DNA of 6,309 nucleotides from Kiritimatiellia bacterium. GTDB taxonomy: Bacteria; Verrucomicrobiota; Kiritimatiellia; RFP12; UBA1067. A program made the translations under genes and the position numbers. The stretch lies in NCBI GenBank assembly GCA_028707675.1, contig JAQWAM010000083.1, forward strand, positions 1-6,309, given 5' to 3'. Every line of letters begins with the position of its first letter. The first letter of the stretch is position 1. Below are positions 1 to 6,221 of this stretch, piece by piece. The notes below the pieces were generated by a model. The model had not been told where the DNA came from. It ran no database searches and saw only the letters and a list, made by a program, of their open reading frames with translations.

Positions 1-2
1 CG

Positions 3-665
3 CAGTTCCGCGTGTCGCTCACACCGGTGCCGGTGCCTCTGTATATGGTTGTGGATTTGACAACCACCCAAACCGTGCATTTGTCGGAAACCGATCTGGC
101 AAGCGGCGCCTGGGGCGCGGTCCAGACGAATCCCGTGGCGGGCGTCAGCTCGATAGTCTGGACCGGGGTCACCAACGACACCGCCTACAAGACGACCAAG
201 CTGGTCCTGCGCCGTGTCCCGTCCGGCCAGTACATGATGGGAGGAAGCTATCCTGTGACGTTGACCAAGGAGGCCTATGTCGGGGTTTTCGAGGTGACGC
301 AGGCGCAATGGGACAGGATCACGGGGGCTTCCTCTTCAACGCTCACTCCCGTTTCAAGCAAGCCCTATCTGGAGATCCGCGGTTCTTCCGTCGGGACGAA
401 CTGGCCGCCGAGCCACGCCGTCGATCCGGGCTCTTTTATCGACAAGCTGCGGAAGATGACCGGCATGGAGGGGTTTGACCTGCCCACCGAGGCGCAGTGG
501 GAATATCTGTGCCGGGCCGGGACATCGACTGTGTTCAACGACGGTGAGACGAATGCCTGTTTGAGCGGAATCGAGGAGAACAACAATGGGAACACCAACG
601 CATATCTGGATGTGCTGGGGCGCTACAGATGGGACGGCGGACAATACTGGAACGGGAGCGATGTG
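3..665 (+). CDS. SUMF1/formylglycine-generating-enzyme-like domain protein, fragment lacking both ends
   Basis: The frame is open from the left edge of the window, so the true start lies upstream; the GTG at 12 has no special claim. The reading resembles the SUMF1 (FGE-sulfatase) domain proteins abundant in Kiritimatiellota and Lentisphaerota: a linker ending in YKTTKLVLRR (about 186-218), the strand GQYMMGG, then GVFEVTQAQWD (282-314) and the hallmark DLPTEAQWEYLCRAGT (477-524). The family normally continues with a GNVWEW-type motif and a C-terminal RGGSW block containing the active-site region; neither is present. The recognisable sequence ends at about WNGSDV (665). The frame stays open to 1073, but the rest is low-complexity Arg/Gly/His-rich translation antisense in character and is the shadow of the next gene. 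In this clade such proteins are often large secreted or surface proteins of unknown function; I infer nothing more specific. This fragment cannot be catalytically complete. Confidence 0.7.
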
Positions 666-2301
666 TGTACTGGTTCCAGCACAGGCGAACCCGGCCGAGA
701 AAATCAGATGCGAGGTCAAGCCCCACAACGGCAAGACGACCGTGTTCGTGAACGGCGTCCCGAAATTTCCCATGGCCTTCACATCGTATTACCCGGAACA
801 GTACCGCTACAGGCAGATGGCCGAGCAGGGCATCCACACCTATCTCCTGATACTTACGATGACCGACAAATGGCTGGGCGGGGACATGCCCGTCAAATGG
901 AACACGCCCGGGCTTTGGCGGGGCCCGGACGAAGTGGATCTCGCGACTGTCGAGGAGAACCTGAAAAAAATCGTGGACATGGATCCGGAAGCGCTGATCG
1001 TCATACGCGTGTTCTGCGACAGTCCCATCTGGTGGGATCTGCTGCATCCCGAAGAGACCAATACCCAGGGTAAATTGGGGGGGCAGGGCCGGCGGCAATC
1101 TTTTTCATCCTTGGTCTGGCGCAAAGACACGGCGGAAGCGTTGAAGAAACTCGTCAGGGGCGTTTCGGCGTCGAAGTACGGCAACCGCGTGATCGGCTAC
1201 ATGCCCACCGCTGGCGACACGGAGGAAATGTCGAAACATATCGATTCGGGCGTATGCACACAAAAACGGTTCCGGGAGTGGCTGTTCGCGCGGTACGGGA
1301 AAGACAACGGCGAGATCGAGAGGCTGTTCGGGAACAAGATCGAAGAGATCGCCTTTCCGTCGCCCGCCGAACGCTCGAAAGCTGATTGCGGCAATTTCCT
1401 TGATCCGCAAAAGTCGCGCCTCGTGATCGAACTGCGCCAGTTTCACTCCGATGAAATCGTCGATTCCGGGCTGGCCTTCTGCAAAGCCGTGAAAGAGGCG
1501 TCGGACGGCCGCCTGCTCACTGGCACTTTTTACGGGTACACGCAACTCTGGCCGGACACCGGCCATCTGGCCCTGCGCCGGATGCTCGATTCCGAACACA
1601 TCGATTTCGTCACGACGGCGGGCGGTGGCGGCGCTTCGGAAAACGATTCGATCATCAAGATGTTCGGGCAAATGCGGATCGCCGCCGAAGAAAGCATCAG
1701 CCGTCCGCGCGGATCCGTATCGCAAGTGGCGGTTTTTGTGGACGAGAACTCCTTCCGCTATTTGCCGTACGGCGTATCGGACCGGAACAAAAACAACAAA
1801 TTCTTGTGGATCCGCGCGCAGGTGGGCGCGGCCGGATATATCGGTGCCCCCAACGACTTCTACCTGTTCGATGACCTGAAAGACCTCGACCTTTCCCGTT
1901 TTCGCATGCTCGTCTTTGTCAACGCGTTCGCCCTCTCCGAAGAACAGCGCGCGATGATCCGCGAGAGGTGCATGAACGACAAGCGTCTGCTTGTATGGGT
2001 TTATGCGCCGGGGCTGATAAAAGACAATCTCTCCGCCGACAACATTTCGTCCCTGCTCGGCATGAAGGTGCGGATGGAGGCGACACATCCTAAAGCGCAA
2101 ATCTCCGTCAAGTTTCCCGGCGAGACGAAGGTCTACAACTACGAAGGCGCGGAAGTGTCCCCGTTCTTTCATGTCGTGGAAGGGGCTGACGCGGAGGTCG
2201 GCCACACGGCAGAAGGCCGTGTCGTGGTGGCGGAGAAAAACGACACGTTTGACATCCCCTGCACAAACGGCATGACCCGTATTTTCCAAATTCTGCCTTA
2301 A
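661..2301 (+). CDS. GH42-like beta-galactosidase family protein, truncated and apparently internally deleted
   Basis: The frame is open from 586, but coding that resembles this family begins only at about 661; residues are numbered from the ATG there (546 aa). VLVPAQA at 3-9 looks like the last part of a signal peptide with its AXA cleavage site; the basic and most of the hydrophobic part are missing. Residues 11-130 fit an N-terminal beta-strand region and the start of a TIM barrel. VIGYMPTAGDTEEM (177-190) matches the barrel strand that carries the acid/base Glu in GH42-type enzymes. FCKAVKEASDGRLLTGTFYGYT (273-294) is also typical. The chain then passes from SEHIDFVTT (311-319) directly to a Gly run and IAAEES (340-345). 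Relatives normally have about 100 residues there, including the nucleophile strand. VAVFVDE (356-362), LVFVNAF (417-423) and LLVWVYAP (443-450) belong to the following Rossmann-like trimerisation domain. The last 20 residues do not resemble the family. It was probably a secreted galactosidase-like enzyme; I expect this version to be inactive. Confidence 0.65.
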   Translation: MCVLVPAQANPAEKIRCEVKPHNGKTTVFVNGVPKFPMAFTSYYPEQYRYRQMAEQGIHTYLLILTMTDKWLGGDMPVKWNTPGLWRGPDEVDLATVEENLKKIVDMDPEALIVIRVFCDSPIWWDLLHPEETNTQGKLGGQGRRQSFSSLVWRKDTAEALKKLVRGVSASKYGNRVIGYMPTAGDTEEMSKHIDSGVCTQKRFREWLFARYGKDNGEIERLFGNKIEEIAFPSPAERSKADCGNFLDPQKSRLVIELRQFHSDEIVDSGLAFCKAVKEASDGRLLTGTFYGYTQLWPDTGHLALRRMLDSEHIDFVTTAGGGGASENDSIIKMFGQMRIAAEESISRPRGSVSQVAVFVDENSFRYLPYGVSDRNKNNKFLWIRAQVGAAGYIGAPNDFYLFDDLKDLDLSRFRMLVFVNAFALSEEQRAMIRERCMNDKRLLVWVYAPGLIKDNLSADNISSLLGMKVRMEATHPKAQISVKFPGETKVYNYEGAEVSPFFHVVEGADAEVGHTAEGRVVVAEKNDTFDIPCTNGMTRIFQILP

Positions 2302-2308
2302 AGGCAGA
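2292..2308. other. Perfect 7-bp hairpin with the TAA stop codon as its loop
   Basis: The arms TCTGCCT (2292-2298) and AGGCAGA (2302-2308) are exact inverse complements and enclose TAA (2299-2301), the stop codon of the upstream frame. No T-run follows on either strand, so it is not a standard intrinsic terminator. It could still protect the 3' end of a transcript or be accidental. The rest of the convergent spacer to 2387 shows no gene. Confidence 0.4.
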
Positions 2309-2387
2309 CAGCAGTGCGGTCTTGCTAACTGGAAAGAAGGCGATTTTTAGAAAGACCAAGTTGCCGACGCTTTCTTAGTGTGCAAAA

Positions 2388-3050
2388 TTAAATCATCACG
2401 TAGAACAGCACGGCGAAAAAGTGGCAGAGTGTGCCGGCCAGCACGAAGAGGTGCCACACCGCGTGATGGTACGGCATGATGCGCCACAGATAGAAGACCG
2501 TTCCCAACGTGTAGAGCCCGCCGCCCGCCAGCAGCCAGGCCAGGCCGGCAATCGGCAATGTGTCCATCAGTGGCTTTATCGCGAAGACCACGATCCAGCC
2601 CATGCCGATGTACGCCAGAGTCGAGACCACGCGCAGCTTCCCGGTGAAGAAGACCTTGAAAACCGCGCCCATCACGGTGAGTCCCCAGACAATGCCGAAA
2701 ATGGTCCACGCCACCGCCGGATGTCCGGGGCGCAGCGTGACCAGCGTGAAAGGCGTGTAGGAGCCGGCGATCAGGAAGTAGATCGCCATGTGGTCGCAAA
2801 CCTCGAGAATCTGCTTGGCGCGCGGATGCGTGACCGCATGATAGACCGACGAGACCGTGTAGAGCAGTATGACGGAAGCGCCGAAGATCGCGCCGCTGAC
2901 CACCTTCCATGCCGCCTGCTCGCCGCTGCGCGCCCCGAAGACCACCATCAGCGCCAGCATGGCCGCACCCAGATGGCTGCCCAGCGCGTGGATCGCGCTG
3001 TGCGCCACTTCTTCGGGAATCGTGTAGTCTCTGGGTTTCAGCTTTTTCAT
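2388..3050 (-). CDS. Hemolysin III family (PAQR/YqfA-type) seven-helix membrane protein
   Basis: This 220-residue protein has the usual length for bacterial hemolysin III proteins (about 205-225). Seven hydrophobic segments can be picked out at roughly 24-40, 50-68, 88-104, 112-131, 140-157, 165-187 and 197-217. The CREST/PAQR metal-site signature is complete: SxxxH at S67-H71 at the end of helix 2, Asp86 in DHMAIYFLIAGSYTP, and HxxxH at H196-H200 in MPYHHAVWH. In characterised relatives these residues bind zinc in a hydrolase-like site. The Bacillus cereus protein gave the family its hemolysin name, but the physiological role of most members is unsettled and involvement in membrane lipid homeostasis is the favoured idea. 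It lies 40 nt behind nfnB on the same strand and is probably cotranscribed. No clear Shine-Dalgarno precedes the ATG at 3050; a 9-bp tandem repeat fills the space. The gene appears intact. Confidence 0.93.
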   Translation of the reverse strand: MKKLKPRDYTIPEEVAHSAIHALGSHLGAAMLALMVVFGARSGEQAAWKVVSGAIFGASVILLYTVSSVYHAVTHPRAKQILEVCDHMAIYFLIAGSYTPFTLVTLRPGHPAVAWTIFGIVWGLTVMGAVFKVFFTGKLRVVSTLAYIGMGWIVVFAIKPLMDTLPIAGLAWLLAGGGLYTLGTVFYLWRIMPYHHAVWHLFVLAGTLCHFFAVLFYVMI

Positions 3051-3056
3051 GGTGAT

Positions 3057-3092
3057 GTCGGACAGGTCAGACGGGTCGGACGGGTCGGATTC
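3057..3092. repeat. Four-unit 9-bp tandem repeat between nfnB and the hemolysin III gene
   Basis: Units on the + strand are GTCGGACAG, GTCAGACGG, GTCGGACGG and GTCGGATTC, so the consensus GTCGGACGG degenerates outward. The array fills the 40-nt spacer and runs into the nfnB stop codon (3091-3093), while its other end is 6 nt from the hemolysin III start codon. It may have arisen by slippage or belong to a dispersed family; the window alone cannot tell. Confidence 0.75.
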
Positions 3093-4578
3093 AGGCTTTG
3101 GTGGCCAGATACGCGTTGATAGAGGCGGCGGCGCGGCGGCCCTCGCCCATGGCGAGGATCACGGTCGCCGCCCCGAGCACGATGTCGCCGCCCGCGTAGA
3201 TGCCGTCGAGCGAGCTTTTGCCGTTATCGTCCACGATGATGTTGCCCCACTTGTTGACCGCGAGCCCCTCGGTGGTCTGGCTGATCAGCGGGTTGGAGTC
3301 GTTGCCGATGGCCACGATCACGGTGTCCACCTCCATCATGAACTCGCTGCCCTTGAGCGGCAAGGGGCGTCGCCGTCCGGAAGCGTCCGGCTCGCCCAGC
3401 TCGTAACGCAGGCACTCCATACCGGTGACTCGGTCCTGCTCGTCGCCGAGTATGCGCACGGCGTTCTGCAGCATGTGGAACTCCACGCCTTCCTCGCGGG
3501 CGTGGGCGACCTCCTCGACGCGCGCGGGCATCTCTTTTTCGGTGCGGCGGTAGACCAGATGCACCTCCTCCGCGCCGAGCCGCAGCGCCATGCGCGCCGC
3601 GTCCATCGCCACGTTACCGCCCCCGAGCACCGCCACTTTGCGCGAGTTGTAGAGCGGCGTGTGGGCGCGCACGGTGTCGTAGGCTTTCATCAGGTTGGCT
3701 CGTGTCAGGTACTCATTGGCTGAGAAGACCCCCACCAGATTCTCGCCGGGGATGTTCATGAACTTGGGCAGGCCCGCTCCGGTGCCGACGAAAACCGCGT
3801 CGAAGCCGTCCTTGTCGATCAGGTCGGTGAGCTTGCGTGTGCGGCCGACCACGAAATTGGTCTCGAGCTTGACCCCCATCTTGGTCAGTGTTTCGATCTC
3901 GTTGCTGACGATGCGCTTGGGCAGGCGGAACTCTGGGATGCCGTAGACCAGCACGCCGCCGGGCTTGTGGAATGCCTCGAACATGGTGACCTCGTGACCC
4001 TCGCGCCGCACGTCAGCCGCCACGGTGATGCCGGCCGGCCCGCTGCCGATCACCGCCACCCGTTTCCCGGTCGGCGGCTTGACCGCGGGCGCGGCCTGCC
4101 GGCCGCTCTCGCGTTCGAGGTCGGAAACATAGCGCTCGATGCGTCCGATCGAGACCGCCTTGTCCACATTCTTGAGCGCCTTGCCCAGTGTGCATGGCGC
4201 CTGGCACTGCACTTCCTGCGGGCAGACCCGTCCGCACACGGCGGGCAGCAGACTGTTCTCGCGGATGATGGCGACCGCCTCGTCGAAACGGCCGTCCGCC
4301 GCCGCCTTAAGAAAATCCGGGATGCGGATGCGCACCGGGCAGCCCGCCACGCACGGCGCGTTCTTGCACTGCAGGCAGCGCATGGCCTCAAGGCGCGCCT
4401 GCTCGGCGGTGTAGCCCAGCGCCACTTCCTGCATGTTGCGGCTGCGCGCCACGGGATCCTGCGAAGGCATCGGCTGCGGCGGTATCGCCATGCGCTCTTT
4501 CGGGGTGAGCGTCTGTCCTTCAAGCTGCCGTAACATATCCTCGGCGGCGCTCTTTAAAACAGCGGGGTCTTGGTGCAT
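3091..4578 (-). CDS. nfnB: NfnB: large subunit of NADH-dependent ferredoxin:NADP+ oxidoreductase (GltA-like flavoprotein)
   Basis: This is an FAD and iron-sulfur pyridine-nucleotide oxidoreductase of the glutamate synthase small-subunit (GltA/SudA/NfnB) family. Residues are numbered from the ATG at 4578 (495 aa). Two cysteine groups suited to [4Fe-4S] clusters appear at C68-x2-C71-x4-C76-x3-C80 and C115, C119, C125, C129. An FAD-binding GSGPAG follows at 178-183, an NAD(P)-binding GGGNVAMDAA at 319-328 with the VYRRT stretch after it, and the C-terminal FAD motif YAGGDIVLGAATVILAMGEG at 461-480. The start at 4578 is preferred because AAGGAG lies 10 nt upstream. The frame is open to an ATG at 4644 (517 aa), whose leader is only a heptamer repeat with no Shine-Dalgarno. 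Even the shorter form has more residues before the first cluster than usual. The gene lies directly behind nfnA and no GltB large subunit is nearby, which favours the electron-bifurcating Nfn complex over glutamate synthase. Confidence 0.9.
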   Translation of the reverse strand: MHQDPAVLKSAAEDMLRQLEGQTLTPKERMAIPPQPMPSQDPVARSRNMQEVALGYTAEQARLEAMRCLQCKNAPCVAGCPVRIRIPDFLKAAADGRFDEAVAIIRENSLLPAVCGRVCPQEVQCQAPCTLGKALKNVDKAVSIGRIERYVSDLERESGRQAAPAVKPPTGKRVAVIGSGPAGITVAADVRREGHEVTMFEAFHKPGGVLVYGIPEFRLPKRIVSNEIETLTKMGVKLETNFVVGRTRKLTDLIDKDGFDAVFVGTGAGLPKFMNIPGENLVGVFSANEYLTRANLMKAYDTVRAHTPLYNSRKVAVLGGGNVAMDAARMALRLGAEEVHLVYRRTEKEMPARVEEVAHAREEGVEFHMLQNAVRILGDEQDRVTGMECLRYELGEPDASGRRRPLPLKGSEFMMEVDTVIVAIGNDSNPLISQTTEGLAVNKWGNIIVDDNGKSSLDGIYAGGDIVLGAATVILAMGEGRRAAASINAYLATKA

Positions 4579-4588
4579 GAGAGAAGTG

Positions 4589-4594
4589 CTCCTT
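4589..4594 (-). promoter_or_regulatory. Shine-Dalgarno AAGGAG deciding the nfnB start
   Basis: On the minus strand AAGGAG ends 10 nt before the ATG at 4578. The competing ATGs have weaker leaders: at 4623 only GAGG at 11 nt, at 4644 none. This supports 4578 as the translation start, making the 66 nt out to 4644 part of the untranslated leader. Confidence 0.55.
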
Positions 4595-4647
4595 ATGGTT
4601 GCAGCTTGTTCGTCACGGTTCATCGACGCGGTTTCCTCGTCCATAAC

Positions 4648-4675
4648 TTGAGAGTTGAGAGTTGAGAGTTGAAAG
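4648..4675. repeat. Four-unit heptamer tandem repeat (TTGAGAG) upstream of nfnB
   Basis: Three exact TTGAGAG units (4648-4654, 4655-4661, 4662-4668) are followed by TTGAAAG (4669-4675); on the minus strand this reads as CTCTCAA units. The array stops 3 nt short of the ATG at 4644. Because 7 is not a multiple of 3 and the tract is noncoding, the copy number is free to vary without damaging a reading frame. It resembles the short tandemly repeated heptamers known from some cyanobacteria in form only. Confidence 0.85.
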
Positions 4676-4693
4676 TTATCCCCCCCCGATCAT

Positions 4694-4710
4694 GCGCGGC
4701 GCAGCCGCGC
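4694..4710. repeat. GC-rich perfect palindrome, REP-like, with adjacent C8 tract
   Basis: GCGCGGC (4694-4700) and GCCGCGC (4704-4710) form an uninterrupted 7-bp stem around a GCA loop. A run of eight C lies at 4680-4687. Together with the heptamer array these fill the nfnA-nfnB spacer. No T-run follows the stem on either strand, so an intrinsic terminator is unlikely. A REP-type palindrome or an RNA-processing or stabilising hairpin within the operon mRNA is possible. Confidence 0.5.
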
Positions 4711-4721
4711 GGCGGACTTAC

Positions 4722-5576
4722 CTACCCTAACCGGGCGGCGGCTTCATCCAGCTTGCAGTGGTGCGCCCGGTGGTCGGCGTCCTCGCGCGGCTTGTAGGCG
4801 CGCAGGCGTTTCATCATGTTGTCGAAATCGACCTTGTGCCCGTCGAACTCGGGGCCGTCGACGCAGACGAATTTGGTCTCGCCGCCGACAGTCACGCGGC
4901 AGCCGCCGCACATGCCCGTGCCGTCGATCATGATCGTGTTGAGCGATACCACCGTATGCACGGCATAGGGCCGCGTGGTCTCCGCGCAGAATTTCATCAT
5001 GATCGGCGGTCCGATAGCCACGGCCATATCCGGCTTAGGCTGCTGCTCGCAAAGCTCTTTCAGCGGCTCGGTCACCAGCGCCTTGCGGCCGCGGGAGCCG
5101 TCGTCAGTGACGATGATCAGCTCGTCCGCGATCTTGCGCATCTCCTCTTCCATGATCAGCAGGGACTTGTTGCGCGCGCCCATGACGATGGTGACCCGGT
5201 TGCCGGCGGCCTTCATGGCCTGGGCGATCGGGTGCAGCGGCGCCACGCCGATACCGCCGCCCACGCAGACCACGTGGCCGACCTTTTCGATTCGGGTGGG
5301 CTTGCCCAGCGGGCCGAGAAGCGCGGCGACAGACTCGCCGGGACGCTTCGCGGCCAGCAGGTGGGTGGTCTTGCCGACGGTCTGGAAAATCAGGGTGATG
5401 GCGCCGCGCTCAGGATCGGCGTCGGCGATGGTCAGCGGTATGCGCTCGCCGAAATCCTCGTCTATCTGCAGGATGATGAATTGACCGGGCTTGCGCTCGC
5501 GCGCGATCAGCGGCGCCTCGACCTCCATGCGGAAGACTTCCGGAGCCAGTTGCGTGATATTAAGTATTTTGTTCAT
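4722..5576 (-). CDS. nfnA: NfnA: small subunit of NADH-dependent ferredoxin:NADP+ oxidoreductase (FNR-like)
   Basis: The 284-residue length is typical for NfnA/SudB-type ferredoxin-NADP reductase alpha subunits. An N-terminal FAD-binding barrel carries RIPLT (45-49) in the flavin-binding position and GPLGKP (88-93). The nucleotide-binding half begins with CVGGGIGVAPL (104-114). Near the C-terminus, D218-x4-C223-x2-C226 and C238 form the [2Fe-2S] site; Asp in place of the first Cys of the PyrK pattern is the known Nfn arrangement. In the complex this subunit handles NAD(H), while NfnB handles NADP(H) and ferredoxin, so that reduced ferredoxin plus NADH reduce two NADP+ by flavin-based bifurcation in the cytoplasm. 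It is the first gene of the minus-strand operon, and its stop lies 143 nt from the preferred nfnB start. No strong Shine-Dalgarno is visible before the ATG at 5576. The gene appears intact. Confidence 0.93.
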   Translation of the reverse strand: MNKILNITQLAPEVFRMEVEAPLIARERKPGQFIILQIDEDFGERIPLTIADADPERGAITLIFQTVGKTTHLLAAKRPGESVAALLGPLGKPTRIEKVGHVVCVGGGIGVAPLHPIAQAMKAAGNRVTIVMGARNKSLLIMEEEMRKIADELIIVTDDGSRGRKALVTEPLKELCEQQPKPDMAVAIGPPIMMKFCAETTRPYAVHTVVSLNTIMIDGTGMCGGCRVTVGGETKFVCVDGPEFDGHKVDFDNMMKRLRAYKPREDADHRAHHCKLDEAAARLG

Positions 5577-5707
5577 GGAAAAACTCGTCTTTGTCTTTGT
5601 GGCACTCGGTCATTTTTACGGGAAAGTCCAAACGATAACATTTTAAACTTTGTGCCGCAAGGATTGGCATGCGTCAAAATTCGCTACTCAATGCGGCGGC
5701 GGTTTGG

Positions 5708-5713
5708 TAATAT
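5708..5713 (+). promoter_or_regulatory. Possible -10 element TAATAT placed for a leaderless transcript
   Basis: TAATAT matches the sigma-70 -10 consensus at 5 of 6 positions. A start 7 nt beyond its end would be 5720, exactly the A of the next ATG. No Shine-Dalgarno precedes that ATG, which fits leaderless translation. No good -35 hexamer lies 16-18 nt upstream, so the call is weak. Confidence 0.3.
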
Positions 5714-5719
5714 CACGCC

Positions 5720-5950
5720 ATGAAATTGAAGAAATCTTCTTTGGATGCGGCGGAAGAGACCAAAGCGGCTGGCGGCGGAGGCGGGGCTTTCATTTCGGCG
5801 CGGTTGCGCAACCCGGCCGAAGAACAGGCTGCGCAGGGATCGGGAGCCGCCGACAAGATCGGGGGCGTCTGCGCGATCATCACCGCCGTCATTCTGGCAA
5901 TTATCACATTCATGCTCTACGCGAATTGGGATCTGATCAAATCCGCTTGA
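5720..5950 (+). CDS. Small single-pass membrane protein of unknown function
   Basis: I do not recognise this 76-residue protein. It has a charged N-terminus rich in Lys, Glu and Ala, a GGGGG run at 18-22, and a polar Ala/Gln/Gly linker. One strong transmembrane helix lies at about 48-67 (GGVCAIITAVILAIITFMLY), and a short tail ends at residue 76. Basic residues (R28, R30, K46) before the helix suggest that the N-terminus stays in the cytoplasm. It has no signal-peptide cleavage motif. It precedes a rhomboid-like gene by 22 nt on the same strand, so the two are probably cotranscribed. It diverges from nfnA across 143 nt. Amino-acid composition and a GC-rich third position argue that it is a real gene, although small size limits certainty. 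Confidence 0.6.
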   Translation: MKLKKSSLDAAEETKAAGGGGGAFISARLRNPAEEQAAQGSGAADKIGGVCAIITAVILAIITFMLYANWDLIKSA

Positions 5951-5960
5951 GCCCGGTAGC

Positions 5961-5967
5961 GGAGGTG
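5961..5967 (+). promoter_or_regulatory. Strong Shine-Dalgarno (GGAGGTG) for the rhomboid-like gene
   Basis: GGAGG at 5961-5965 lies 7 nt before the TTG at 5973. This is the strongest ribosome-binding site in the window and supports the non-ATG start. Confidence 0.65.
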
Positions 5968-5972
5968 CGGCT

Positions 5973-6221
5973 TTGATCACGCTGACGCGAAGATGGCTGT
6001 GGCGTGTGCGGGGGTTATTCTGCGCCGCACCCGCCGCCTTGACGCTGGCGGCGCTTTGTCTGGCGGTGCTGCTGATGCAGTTTGCGGCCGCCCGTGTCGA
6101 GTTCGTTTACGGCTACACCTTTGGCAACGCGCTGGTCTCCAGTTTCGGGCTGTCTTGGCCTTTGCTGTCGCGAGGCTTCTTCTGGGCAAGGATGAGATAT
6201 TGGCGATGGTCAAGAAACTGA
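5973..6221 (+). CDS. Rhomboid-like intramembrane protease, N-terminal fragment only
   Basis: Translation starts at TTG 5973 behind a very good ribosome-binding site. The product has a basic N-terminus (RRWLWRVR), one hydrophobic helix at about 18-40, and then FGLSWPLLSRGFFW (58-71). That segment resembles the stretch before the first loop in rhomboid family serine proteases, which usually continues with Q-P/L-x-T-x-M-F-L-H. At Trp71 (6183-6185) the resemblance ends, and the frame runs 11 more residues (ARMRYWRWSRN) to a stop at 6219-6221. The catalytic GxSG serine and the histidine helix, which would follow in a protein of about 200 or more residues, are absent. As it stands it cannot be an active protease. 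The family assignment rests on a short stretch and is tentative. Confidence 0.5.
   Translation: MITLTRRWLWRVRGLFCAAPAALTLAALCLAVLLMQFAAARVEFVYGYTFGNALVSSFGLSWPLLSRGFFWARMRYWRWSRN

Noticed and set aside
666..1073. Continuation of the first open frame past the SUMF1 homology
   Set aside because: Arg/Gly/His-rich translation with no family likeness; the hydrolase frame clearly codes over the same bases.
1105..2289. Long minus-strand open frame of 394 codons
   Set aside because: Antisense shadow of the hydrolase gene in GC-rich DNA; no recognisable motifs and rich in Arg/His/Val as expected for such shadows.
2349..2375. Possible terminator hairpin (AGAAAG / CTTTCT) after the hemolysin III gene
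   Set aside because: The stem is only 6 bp and AT-rich with a 15-nt loop, and no T-run follows on the minus strand.
3049..3723. Plus-strand open frame starting at the tandem repeat
   Set aside because: It begins by translating the 9-bp repeat (SDGSDGSD) and then runs antisense to nfnB; no family likeness.
3091..4644. Annotating the GltA-like gene as glutamate synthase small subunit
   Set aside because: No large GltB subunit is present, and the neighbouring FNR-like NfnA with its D/C/C/C cluster site indicates the Nfn complex.
4648..4675. CRISPR-like array
   Set aside because: Units are only 7 bp with no spacers; it is a simple tandem repeat.
5632..5660. Possible nfnA promoter on the minus strand (TTGCGG, 17 nt, TATCGT)
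   Set aside because: Spacing is right, but the hexamers match consensus at only 3 and 4 positions; such matches are expected by chance. A promoter must exist here, but I cannot place it.
4758..5723. Plus-strand open frame of 321 codons opposite nfnA
   Set aside because: His/Asp/Ala/Arg-rich translation typical of an antisense shadow; nfnA on the other strand has all family motifs.
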